In this document: piece after piece, positions 24,985 through 33,039 of the stretch
How the letters are laid out: every line of letters starts with the position of its first letter
How positions within the stretch are numbered: position 1 is the stretch's first letter
Origin: Pseudomonas sp. S09G 359
Lineage (GTDB): Bacteria > Pseudomonadota > Gammaproteobacteria > Pseudomonadales > Pseudomonadaceae
Assembly (NCBI RefSeq): GCF_002843605.1
Contig: NZ_CP025263.1
Location: 6,043,501 to 6,107,500, forward strand
Length of the DNA stretch: 64,000 nucleotides
Reading direction: 5' to 3'
Translations under genes and position numbers: made by a program
The notes under the pieces: generated by a model
Seen by the model: the letters and a program-made list of their open reading frames with translations, nothing else
Told to the model about the DNA's origin: nothing
The model's database searches: none

Positions 24985-25944
24985 TCACACGCCAAAACGG
25001 CTGCGGTAATCACTCGGCGCCAGCCCGGTGATTTTCTTGAAGGTGGCGCGGAAGGCGCTCGGGTCCTGATAACCCACGGTCCAGGCAATATGGTCGATGG
25101 TGCCGTTGGTAAACTCCAGCATCTGCCGTGCCTTGCCCACCCGCAGGTGCTGGCAGTACTCGGTGGGTTTCAACCCGGTGGCAATGCGAAAGCGCCGCAG
25201 GAATGTGCGCGCCTCCAGGCCCGCCTCCTGCGCCATCGCCGCCACCGACACATCCACCGCGCCGCTGGCTTGCAGCCAATGCTGAACCTTGAGAATGGCT
25301 GCATCGCCATGCCCGAGGATCGGCGCAAAGTTGCTGCCGCACTGGCTGGCACTGTCGCTGTGTTCGATCACCAAAAAGCGCGCAGTGTCGGCGGCGATAC
25401 TTGGGCCCATCAGGCGGTCCACCAGGCGCAGGCCCAGTTCGGACCAGGCCATCAGCCCGGCGGTGGTGATCAGGTCGCCGTCATCGACAATCGGTTTGTC
25501 CGCCTCCAGGCGCACCGCCGGGAAACGCACGGCAAAGGCGCTGGCAGACGACCAATGGGTGGTGGCGCTGCGCCCGTCCAGCAAGCCGCTGCGCGCCAGC
25601 ATGATCGAGCCGATGCACACGCCGCCCAGCACGGTACCCGCCGCATGTTGCTGGCGGAGCCACTCCAGTAACGCGGGCGGTGTTTGCGCTTCGCTGAACT
25701 CACCGATGGACGGCGGCACCAGCACAGCCATCAGGGGTTGGTCGGGGCCGGGCTGGCTGTCGAATACCTTGGTTGGCGTGCCGTCGTTATTGACCTGCCA
25801 GTGGCTGACCCGCAGCAGCGGCAACTGCGCGGACCGATGCTCGGCGGCGATCCGGTTGGCCACTCCAAACAGGTCGGTCAAACCATGCACCGCAGCCAGT
25901 TGCGCCCCCTGGTAGATCAACACACCCAACTCAACCACGGCCAT
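24985..25944 (-). CDS. GlxA-type AraC-family transcriptional regulator
   Basis: 319 residues. The N-terminal DJ-1/PfpI-like domain (1-185) includes GVCIGSIMLARSGLLDGRSATTHW; the Cys is at the family's nucleophile elbow. A C-terminal AraC double helix-turn-helix (about 220-319) contains VAAMAQEAGLEARTFLRRF and IAWTVGYQDPSAFRATFKK. Start at MAVVELGVL is chosen over one twelve codons earlier. It diverges from the cysteine hydrolase gene, a possible target. Confidence 0.92.
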   Translation of the reverse strand: MAVVELGVLIYQGAQLAAVHGLTDLFGVANRIAAEHRSAQLPLLRVSHWQVNNDGTPTKVFDSQPGPDQPLMAVLVPPSIGEFSEAQTPPALLEWLRQQHAAGTVLGGVCIGSIMLARSGLLDGRSATTHWSSASAFAVRFPAVRLEADKPIVDDGDLITTAGLMAWSELGLRLVDRLMGPSIAADTARFLVIEHSDSASQCGSNFAPILGHGDAAILKVQHWLQASGAVDVSVAAMAQEAGLEARTFLRRFRIATGLKPTEYCQHLRVGKARQMLEFTNGTIDHIAWTVGYQDPSAFRATFKKITGLAPSDYRSRFGV

Positions 25945-26040
25945 TGTCAGTTTTCCCCCTGTTATTGTCGGTGCAGCCAATGCCCGGCGTCGGCGCCAGC
26001 TAAGATACTGGGCCCATCAACCCATCACGAGGCAATACCC

Positions 26041-26604
26041 ATGGCCAAGCAAGCGCTCATCCTAATCGATATCCAGAACGACTACTTCCCCCAGGGCAAG
26101 TGGCCGCTTGCCGGCGTGGACGCTGCGGCGGACAAGGCGGCGCAGGTGCTGCAGGCGTTTCGCAAAGCGGGTGATGCGGTGATTCACGTGCGCCATGAGT
26201 TCACCGCTGAGGACGCGCCGTTCTTCACGCCAGGTTCCGAGGGCGCACATCTGCATGCCAAGGTATTGAACGAGGGCGATGAACCGGTGGTGCTCAAGCA
26301 TTTTGTGAATTCGTTTCGCGAAACAGGCCTGCGCACGTTACTCGAACAACGCAGCATCACCGACCTGGTGGTGGTCGGCAGCATGAGCCATATGTGCGTC
26401 GACGCCGTGGTGCGGGCCGCAGCAGACTTGGGCTACACAGTCACGGTGATTCATGACGCGTGCGCCACCCGTGACCTGGAATTCAATGGGCAGGTGATTC
26501 CCGCCGCGCAGGTGCATGGCGCGTACATGGCGTCGTTGGCGTTTGGCTATGCGGGCGTGGTGTCGGCGGATGAATACTTGCAGGCACAAGCGGCGGCCGC
26601 TTGA
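26041..26604 (+). CDS. isochorismatase-family cysteine hydrolase
   Basis: 187 residues. The Asp-Lys-Cys triad is visible: LIDIQNDYF (Asp), VVLKHFVNSF (Lys) and VGSMSHMCVDA (Cys). Family members hydrolyse amides such as nicotinamide or ureidoacrylate, or vinyl ethers; the substrate is not predictable. It diverges from the GlxA-type regulator, so control by that regulator is plausible. Confidence 0.9.
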   Translation: MAKQALILIDIQNDYFPQGKWPLAGVDAAADKAAQVLQAFRKAGDAVIHVRHEFTAEDAPFFTPGSEGAHLHAKVLNEGDEPVVLKHFVNSFRETGLRTLLEQRSITDLVVVGSMSHMCVDAVVRAAADLGYTVTVIHDACATRDLEFNGQVIPAAQVHGAYMASLAFGYAGVVSADEYLQAQAAAA

Positions 26605-26620
26605 CCGCCACGCGTGGGGT

Positions 26621-27382
26621 TTAGCGGGTGGCGACAATGAACAGGCGGGGGAATGGCAGCAGTACACTGCCATCGGCCAGGGCTGGGTAAGCCTGGGTAA
26701 TCCGCGCCTGATACTCGCGTAGGAAAGCGGCTTTTTCATCGTCGCCCAACGGCGCGAGAAACGGCCGCAATGCCGAAGCCTTGAACCACTCCACCACGGC
26801 GGCATGATCGGCCAGCGGGTGCAGGTAGGTGGTGCGCCACACATCCACGCTGCTGCAATGCTTGCTGAGCAATTCGTAGTAGTAGCTCGCGGCGTGCCGC
26901 TCATTGTGTTTGACCGCGCCGATCTTGGCCGACCACGGGCCCTCGGCGGCCACTTCGCGGGCCAGCCGGTGGGCAGGCTCGTCGAGGTTATCCGGGGTTT
27001 GCACCGCCAGCGTGCCGCCCGGTGTCAGTTGGTTGACCAGGTGCGGATAGAGCGTGGCATGGTCCGGCAGCCATTGCAGGGAGGCATTCGCCAGGATTAC
27101 ATCGAAGTGTTGCTCGGGGCTCCAGGCGCCAATATCCGCCAGTTCAAAGCTGAGCGCGGGCAGGCGTTTGCGCGCGTCGATCAGCATGTCGTCAGAGCTG
27201 TCCATCCCAGTGACGTGGGCGTGCGGGAAACGCTCGGCCAGCACCTGCGTGGAATTGCCGGGGCCGCAACCCAGGTCGACGGCGGTGCGTACCTCGCCCT
27301 GGGGAATCGCCGCCACCAAGTCACGGACGGGGCGAGTGCGCTGTTGTTCAAACATCGTGTACTGCTTGGCGGACCAGGTCAT
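26621..27382 (-). CDS. tam: trans-aconitate 2-methyltransferase
   Basis: 253 residues. SAM-binding motif I VDLGCGPGNSTQ and acidic loop VTGMDSSDDML are followed by ANASLQWLPDH and the Tam-typical C-terminal lid region. It starts MTWSAKQY, close to E. coli Tam (MSDWNPSLY...). The enzyme methyl-esterifies trans-aconitate, a spontaneous and inhibitory isomer of cis-aconitate. The start at MTWSAKQY replaces a longer open frame running into the divergent lysR gene. Confidence 0.9.
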   Translation of the reverse strand: MTWSAKQYTMFEQQRTRPVRDLVAAIPQGEVRTAVDLGCGPGNSTQVLAERFPHAHVTGMDSSDDMLIDARKRLPALSFELADIGAWSPEQHFDVILANASLQWLPDHATLYPHLVNQLTPGGTLAVQTPDNLDEPAHRLAREVAAEGPWSAKIGAVKHNERHAASYYYELLSKHCSSVDVWRTTYLHPLADHAAVVEWFKASALRPFLAPLGDDEKAAFLREYQARITQAYPALADGSVLLPFPRLFIVATR

Positions 27383-27484
27383 CACGGCTTTCCTTCTTTT
27401 TCGAGGTTGGCTAAAGCCTAAATCTTGTGAGCCATGAGAACAAATGCCAGGATTGGCAACCTCCCATACCTTAAAAGTATTCCT

Positions 27485-28393
27485 ATGTTGGAGCTTCGCC
27501 AACTCAAAGCCTTCGTTGCCATTGCCGAAGAAGGCTATATCACCCGGGCGGCCGAACGCCTCGGCATGCAGCAACCACCATTGACGCGGTTATTGCAAAG
27601 CCTGGAAGCCGAGTTGGGCGTGGTTCTGATGGAGCGCCTGCCCCGTGGCGTACGGCCCACCACCGCCGGGTTGGCCTTGCTGGATGAGGCCCGTGAAGTC
27701 CTGGCGCGCGTCGACGCTGTTGCCGAAGTGGTGCAGCGCGCCGCGCGCGGCGAACGAGGCCGGTTGGCCATCGGGTTTACCAGCTCGGCCGCCTTGCACC
27801 CGTTTGTGCCCAGCGTATTGCGATTGTTTCGCGAAACCTTCACCGGCGTTTCGGTAGTGCTGGAGGAAGCCGGCACCGGCGAACTGCTGGACGCGTTGGT
27901 GCACGAAAAACTCGACGCGGCGTTTATCCGCTCGCCGCTCAGCGGAACTCAGTCGCTGCAGGACGAACCGATCCTGGTGGAGCCAATGTTGCTGGCGCTG
28001 CCCACCGATCATCCGCTGGCCCGCGACTCGGCCGCTCCCCTGCCCTTGGCGGCGTTGGCGACCGAATCCTTCGTGCTGTATCGCCGTCGCGTGGGGCTGG
28101 GTTTGTATGACGCGATTCTGGTGGCCTGCCGTGAAGCGGGATTCAGCCCGCAAGTGGTCCAGGAAGCACCGCGCATGACCGCCACCTTGAGCCTCGTGGC
28201 CGCGGGCCTGGGGGTGTCCATCGTGCCGGCGTCGATGCAGCGCCTGCGCGGCGATGGCATCGTCTACCGGGAACTGACGGAGTGCCAGAGCCTGGTGGCG
28301 CCGCTACACCTGGCCACCCGCAAGGATGACGGCTCGGCCGTGTTGCGACGCTTCAAGGAAATGGTCATAAGCGCAGCCTCGAAGGACGCCTGA
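27485..28393 (+). CDS. LysR-family regulator (CatR/BenM type)
   Basis: 302 residues. The N-terminal winged helix-turn-helix is LELRQLKAFVAIAEEGYITRAAERLGMQQPPLTR. The effector domain (about 90-290) has the LAIGFTSSAALHPFVP opening typical of the BenM/CatR branch. It diverges from tam across about 100 bases. It ends at a strong terminator that also marks the edge of the accessory island. Confidence 0.92.
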   Translation: MLELRQLKAFVAIAEEGYITRAAERLGMQQPPLTRLLQSLEAELGVVLMERLPRGVRPTTAGLALLDEAREVLARVDAVAEVVQRAARGERGRLAIGFTSSAALHPFVPSVLRLFRETFTGVSVVLEEAGTGELLDALVHEKLDAAFIRSPLSGTQSLQDEPILVEPMLLALPTDHPLARDSAAPLPLAALATESFVLYRRRVGLGLYDAILVACREAGFSPQVVQEAPRMTATLSLVAAGLGVSIVPASMQRLRGDGIVYRELTECQSLVAPLHLATRKDDGSAVLRRFKEMVISAASKDA

Positions 28394-28406
28394 CCACTGC
28401 CAATAA

Positions 28407-28439
28407 AAAACCCCCGAGGCTTTCGCCAGCGGGGGTTTT
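28407..28439 (+). terminator. rho-independent terminator after the LysR gene
   Basis: AAAACCCCC and GGGGGTTTT form a perfect stem with a 15-base loop, ending in a T-run. It is the last core-genome feature before base composition drops. Confidence 0.9.
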
Positions 28440-28819
28440 GCACGTTCCGGGGGTTAGCCCTTAGAACGGGAAAGGACGACTGAGACCTAAGGTGTAAAGT
28501 TTTTAACCATACTGCTCAGAGAGTTAACAGCATATTAGCACTTATCAATACCGCTTTCTGTGAAGTTTCCATAAAAAAACGGTTATATTTTACACGGTCG
28601 TTGAAATGACAACTGATGAGAGGTAACGAAGATTACCGGGGGTACGCAGACAAATCGAGCCCGCGGGCTGAGCAAATTAAGCATCTAAATCCCCGCGCAT
28701 TGAATGCTCTTTACCATGCTCATACCAAGCGGCATGGACTGGTTATGTGGATGAGCATGAAAGCTGTAATGAAAAAAATAACAACTTAGCACTTAAGACC
28801 TAAACCCCGAAAAACCAAG
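28440..28819. other. gene-less left flank of the accessory island
   Basis: About 380 AT-richer bases with no convincing open frame and no tRNA. It lies downstream of both the LysR gene and the minus-strand cassette. Apart from the inverted repeat at 28715-28759 and a tiny GCATT/AATGC repeat at 28699-28709, I see no attachment site or transposase remnant. Confidence 0.6.
28715..28759. repeat. 9-bp inverted repeat with nested stem in the island flank
   Basis: CATGCTCAT (28715-28723) and ATGAGCATG (28751-28759) are perfect complements. Inside them ACCA and TGGT can extend part of the stem. No T-run follows on either strand, so it is not a standard terminator. It may be a recombination, protein-binding or RNA structure at the island end. 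Confidence 0.6.
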
Positions 28820-29989
28820 CTAATCATCGATATAGGATTCACCGGTCAACAGTAATGAATAAAGGGTTGGAGTAGAGCGTCTTAGTTCCTCAATTGATGC
28901 AACATAGCGTTTCGGTTCCGAATGAGGGAGCGCTACTCCATACTTGGCATTCAGGTCACTAGGTTTCATTTCGAAACAAGCTAACCCTGCACCAAGAGTC
29001 ATCAACTTACTTCCCAATGGCGAAACTACTAACTTACACCCACCAAGAATACGCATGCTATCTTTATATCGATTCATTGCAGTTAAAAGCTGTCGATACG
29101 CCTCAAATGGATTAGATTCGTGGACGTAAAATATATTAGTAGTAGGTGTAGATCGGGCATCGAAAAGAACTTCAGAGTATTCTACAAGCAAATTATCTGC
29201 TCGTCTTGGGTCTTTAGAGGGATGTGGTAGAATGGGACAAATCTCGGCCGAGTCAGGTATTTCAGCTAATTCAATTATTTTTTGCATTTGTTGTGATCGA
29301 TTTTCGCCGAGAAAGGGAAACCAGACAATCGGCCAATCTCTTGCGCTTTCCACATGCATCGCTCCAGCAAACCCAGGCACGTAAATCAAATCATTACTGG
29401 GGTCTTCTGCCTTAATCAAACCATCTAATCGAGCATCCTCCGCAACTAAAACCTGGAAATTAACCCGATTAGCTGCAAGAGGGCTACCACTAGAATCATC
29501 AAACTTGTTAGGAATCAATTTATTGAGAATATTCGTCAATAAAGATAAATATAGCACTCGGGGCATCGCACTAATATCAAGAACAATATCCGTATGCCCA
29601 TCTATCATACCCAGTATTTCTTTAACACCGCGCGAAAGTGCGATTCCGGAGCTAATATCTTCATCACCAACAGTGCCTATTGAAACCTCCTCAATTGTAG
29701 CATTAGGAAAGAAGGATGTTTTCAGAGCATTAGTGTTTTCAGCAGTGATGGCCACAACATCGACATCAAGCTCATAATCAGCTAGTTCAACAAGGATAAG
29801 TTTTGACTTATTAATCCTAACCTTAGCAGACGTCAAACCACTGACGAAACGTTCCATCACTATACGTCCGCGAACATCAAATCCCCTACCGGCGATATAA
29901 ACCACATCGACCTTAGTATTTGTATACAGGCTGTCCCAAAGCTCATCAACCTTACTTCCCTGCCGAAATACATAATGATCCCAAAGCAT
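28820..29989 (-). CDS. unrecognised Rossmann-like protein, last gene of the NADAR/PRTase/ATPase cassette
   Basis: 389 residues, soluble, no signal peptide. It reads as two alpha/beta halves. The first has VDVVYIAGRGFDVRGR (27-42) and DIVLDISAMPRVLY (134-147). The second has TNIFYVHESNPFEAYRQL and SPLGSKLMTLGAGLACFE (323-340). The SPLGSKLMTLGA segment faintly recalls the GTKxM loop of CARF/SAVED-like sensor domains. I cannot name a family. AGGATG lies eight bases before the ATG, and the gene starts nine bases after the ATPase stop. It could be the effector or a sensor of the system. Confidence 0.75.
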   Translation of the reverse strand: MLWDHYVFRQGSKVDELWDSLYTNTKVDVVYIAGRGFDVRGRIVMERFVSGLTSAKVRINKSKLILVELADYELDVDVVAITAENTNALKTSFFPNATIEEVSIGTVGDEDISSGIALSRGVKEILGMIDGHTDIVLDISAMPRVLYLSLLTNILNKLIPNKFDDSSGSPLAANRVNFQVLVAEDARLDGLIKAEDPSNDLIYVPGFAGAMHVESARDWPIVWFPFLGENRSQQMQKIIELAEIPDSAEICPILPHPSKDPRRADNLLVEYSEVLFDARSTPTTNIFYVHESNPFEAYRQLLTAMNRYKDSMRILGGCKLVVSPLGSKLMTLGAGLACFEMKPSDLNAKYGVALPHSEPKRYVASIEELRRSTPTLYSLLLTGESYIDD

Positions 29990-29998
29990 ATTAGCATC

Positions 29999-31921
29999 CT
30001 ACTTAATATTGGTAAGTTTTCTTTGGGAACCTTTGGGACCCCTTTCCATCCATTCGTACAACTGCATACTGCTCACTGACTGCCACCCGCCTTGCTGCAA
30101 TGGCAAGCCGTATAGCGCACAGAGTGTTCTATTAAGGTAGAAAATTGTGCCAGCATCCCGGTTCACAGACGCAGAGCTAGACTTGGCAACTAATAAATTC
30201 TCTGCAGAGCATTCGGCAAGTACACGCAGGAGGACCGCAGCTTTTTCGCCAAGTCCGGAAAGACCACTTTTGAGCCTGTGGAGCTCCAGCTGTGAAAGAC
30301 GTACCCCGGTCACACCAGGCGCATATGGAGCAGTAGGAGCGAACGTTTTTTCCCTACAAAAAGCCCCAATACTATCTAGCAAACGCTGTGCACGCAGACC
30401 TTCAGTATGGTTTTTTGGGATGAATTCCCATTTACGCTTTGCAGCATCAGTTAATAGCTTTTCTTGCTCTCGTGGCGTGAGCGTCAAATCTGGCTTTCGG
30501 ATAATTTGCTTATTTTGCATTCCGACAAATAGAGCAGCGGCTAATGACAACAGCTCTTCGACGTTGGATGTAGCCATTGTGAACAACTTATCCATCCCGA
30601 AATAATAAGGTATCCCCAGTTCCTCGTGAATAAATATCTCTACCGCGCCCCTTACTGCAGATACATCTCTGGACGCAAAGTCATCCGTTGACAATTCCAG
30701 ATCAAAAGACAATTGACGCTTAGATTCCTCGCGAGCAACTAGTATTCTAATTGAAAACAGTTCAACCAAAGCATCATAACTACCATTACTAATTAACTCA
30801 TCAGCCCTAGTTAACCAAGTAGCATATCGTAACATATCACTAATTCTTTGTGACTCTTTCTTAAACTCGGCAATACCACGCTGAATTTCTTCCTTAACCT
30901 CCGCTAGTACTAACTCCTCACGAAGATAATGCGGAAATGATTTTGATGCTACAAGTTCTTGCATGAGCATTCGGCGGTCTAAAATGCTTTTAGCAAACTG
31001 GGCAAACTGGTGACTTCCCTTCGAGCCACTCCACATTTCTTCCAACGTATACTCATTTACATCTCTTCCACGCCTTGAGCCTTGGGACAGGAGTTCATCA
31101 CCAAGTGACACGGTCCTTTCAGCCAACCAAACCGGAACGCCATTCCTTTGGACGGCTAGTTCATCAATTAACAAGGTTCTCTGTTTACGTCTTAACTTAT
31201 GTAAATCGTCAATCATCAGCAATCGTTTAGTTGCCACCACCTCGCCATTTAAAATGAATTTCACCGCATCTAGCCACAACACTCCTTCAAACTGCAGATG
31301 CGAAGGCATATCTGCTGAACTGTCTCCAACGAACGCATCTAACTGTGCATATACTTTCTGTTCATGGAGCTCGGCCCAGCACAGCAGCTCGAATGCATTT
31401 TCAGCTACAGGTATGCCGCGAAGTTTCGAGCTCATATCTGAGTAATCAAGACCAACTGATTGCAGATCCTGCTCAGATGGAAAGTCAAGCAATACAGCTA
31501 AGTTCCTTAACGTCCTGAGCACTATCCTGCAGTCTAATAATGCCCTGAACAGTCCGGATTGATTGAGATCTGCACCCGGCGGCAAATCCGCATACCCAGA
31601 TGCACACGAAAGTAGTATGCCAAGGAATTGAGGGCTATTGATATCGTCCAGGACCCCTCGATCTACAAGCTTCTGAAAAGACTCGTGCATCTCTTCTTGC
31701 CTGCGAGCCTGCCAAAAACCGCGGAGAGCTGTAGGAGTAAATGCCCTAAGAAGAGTTGTCTTTCCCGCCCCGGGCGCACTTCGGAACACATGGACTCCAC
31801 CCTCAAAAGCCTCTCCAGGAAGCTTTTCCAAAATTTTTGGCGAAAAAAGCCTCACAAAGTCAAGATCAGATGTAGTCCTTTCAGACATACGCTCAAGAAA
31901 AGGGTTTGTATTGTATGCCAT
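29999..31921 (-). CDS. ORC/CDC6-like P-loop ATPase of the conflict cassette
   Basis: 640 residues. Walker A APGAGKTT (49-56) follows a short N-terminal segment NPFLERMSERT; Walker B LLMIDDLH is at 234-241. The long helical insertion between the two motifs and the RTLLIDELAVQRNGVPVWLAERT segment after Walker B fit AAA+/STAND-like regulators, best resembling the ORC/CDC6-like NTPases seen in predicted conflict systems. The C-terminus (about 330-640) is mostly helical, possibly winged-helix. Its ATG shares one base with the upstream stop (TGATG), so it is coupled to the PRTase gene. Likely the sensor/switch of the cassette; function is inferred. Confidence 0.8.
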   Translation of the reverse strand: MAYNTNPFLERMSERTTSDLDFVRLFSPKILEKLPGEAFEGGVHVFRSAPGAGKTTLLRAFTPTALRGFWQARRQEEMHESFQKLVDRGVLDDINSPQFLGILLSCASGYADLPPGADLNQSGLFRALLDCRIVLRTLRNLAVLLDFPSEQDLQSVGLDYSDMSSKLRGIPVAENAFELLCWAELHEQKVYAQLDAFVGDSSADMPSHLQFEGVLWLDAVKFILNGEVVATKRLLMIDDLHKLRRKQRTLLIDELAVQRNGVPVWLAERTVSLGDELLSQGSRRGRDVNEYTLEEMWSGSKGSHQFAQFAKSILDRRMLMQELVASKSFPHYLREELVLAEVKEEIQRGIAEFKKESQRISDMLRYATWLTRADELISNGSYDALVELFSIRILVAREESKRQLSFDLELSTDDFASRDVSAVRGAVEIFIHEELGIPYYFGMDKLFTMATSNVEELLSLAAALFVGMQNKQIIRKPDLTLTPREQEKLLTDAAKRKWEFIPKNHTEGLRAQRLLDSIGAFCREKTFAPTAPYAPGVTGVRLSQLELHRLKSGLSGLGEKAAVLLRVLAECSAENLLVAKSSSASVNRDAGTIFYLNRTLCALYGLPLQQGGWQSVSSMQLYEWMERGPKGSQRKLTNIK

Positions 31922-33024
31922 CAGAATTCTCTATGCCGACTGACGCGAGGAAATAATCCGAATGGTTTATAATTCTCAGGTCCCCAAAACATATAAATCG
32001 AGTTATTTGGAGAGTTATGAGATAAGACAATCGGTAATGCGCAAGCAGCGAATCCCATCCGCGCATCATCCGTCCCACCAACAGCTATGTGTTTATCAGA
32101 CGCCCTACTATCGTAATACTTTTCTAACTTAAGTAAATTTGCGATGTCCGTATCTGGGTCATTAGTTAGTGAATATTCAGGCTCAATCGGAAACAAAACC
32201 TTCACCTGAACAGATTTATATCCATTCTCGGACGTAAAGCGCTCAGACCAGTATTCAATGTGATCAATAGCTTGTCGGGTGGCAGTATATAACAACAAAA
32301 AAACCTCGTAATGATGAGGGTCGATCAAGTCACCTTTGTAAAGCCTTTCAAATATTTTCTTTATTTTTCCTTTGTACTTCCCTGAAGCGCTATCGTATCG
32401 AATATAAGTATTACCACTTCCCGAAAAATCATCTAGAAGCCAAATCAGGTTAAAACGCGACTTATCCTCCTTTTTACCAATTTCCTTCAGCGCAGCGTCT
32501 AAAGACTCAAGCATGTCACGAGCTTTTTCATCGCTAAGCTCATAAGCCTGCCAAATTTGCTCATTACTAATGTCACCCAAGCTAGACCTTCTTACTTCAT
32601 TCGTCCTTGCCCCATCGCTAAGGCCTAAGTACAGAGACTTAGCGCGAAGCTCTTTAAATCTTTCCTTCGCGCAGATCTTAGAAACTTTATGGCTAGGAAT
32701 ATCCGACTCTTCGGCAACCAATCTAATCCGCTCTTGAACTATCAAATCTGGATATGCCGTGCTAACCAAGTGTGACAGCTCCGACTCGGAAAAGAATACA
32801 AGTCGCGTCAGTACCAACTTCAGAGCGGCCTCTCTGTCTGTTGTATCAAATTGATCCAACCAAAGAGCAAGGCTTTCGATGAATCTTCTACCGGGACCAA
32901 AGCGCTGATAACTATTATATTTATACTCAGCCAGTAGCTGGAGCCGTTTTAATGACTGCACAGAGCTTATTTCCTGCCAACTCATGATTTTTGCTAACAA
33001 CTGAGCAGCATTTTGATCCTTCAT
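31921..33024 (-). CDS. phosphoribosyltransferase-like protein of a predicted conflict system
   Basis: 367 residues. The loop IWLLDDFSGSGNTYIR (194-209) matches the PRPP-binding DD-x-GxGxT motif of type I phosphoribosyltransferases (two acidic residues, then a Gly/Ser-rich phosphate loop). An extended helical N-terminus (1-185) precedes it; the C-terminus has IAVGGTDDARMGFA. Aravind and colleagues have described such PRTases from conflict-linked neighbourhoods beside ORC-like ATPases; I know of no tested activity. It may attach or remove a phosphoribosyl group on nucleotide or macromolecule. Gap to the SIS-HAD gene is 15 bases. Confidence 0.8.
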   Translation of the reverse strand: MKDQNAAQLLAKIMSWQEISSVQSLKRLQLLAEYKYNSYQRFGPGRRFIESLALWLDQFDTTDREAALKLVLTRLVFFSESELSHLVSTAYPDLIVQERIRLVAEESDIPSHKVSKICAKERFKELRAKSLYLGLSDGARTNEVRRSSLGDISNEQIWQAYELSDEKARDMLESLDAALKEIGKKEDKSRFNLIWLLDDFSGSGNTYIRYDSASGKYKGKIKKIFERLYKGDLIDPHHYEVFLLLYTATRQAIDHIEYWSERFTSENGYKSVQVKVLFPIEPEYSLTNDPDTDIANLLKLEKYYDSRASDKHIAVGGTDDARMGFAACALPIVLSHNSPNNSIYMFWGPENYKPFGLFPRVSRHREF

Positions 33025-33039
33025 AATGTACTTTCGCTC

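Noticed and set aside
28715..28759. Retron-type msr/msd RNA
   Set aside because: There is an inverted repeat, but no reverse transcriptase gene nearby.
28440..28819. tRNA gene serving as integration site for the island
   Set aside because: No cloverleaf or CCA-like 3' end could be found in either flank.
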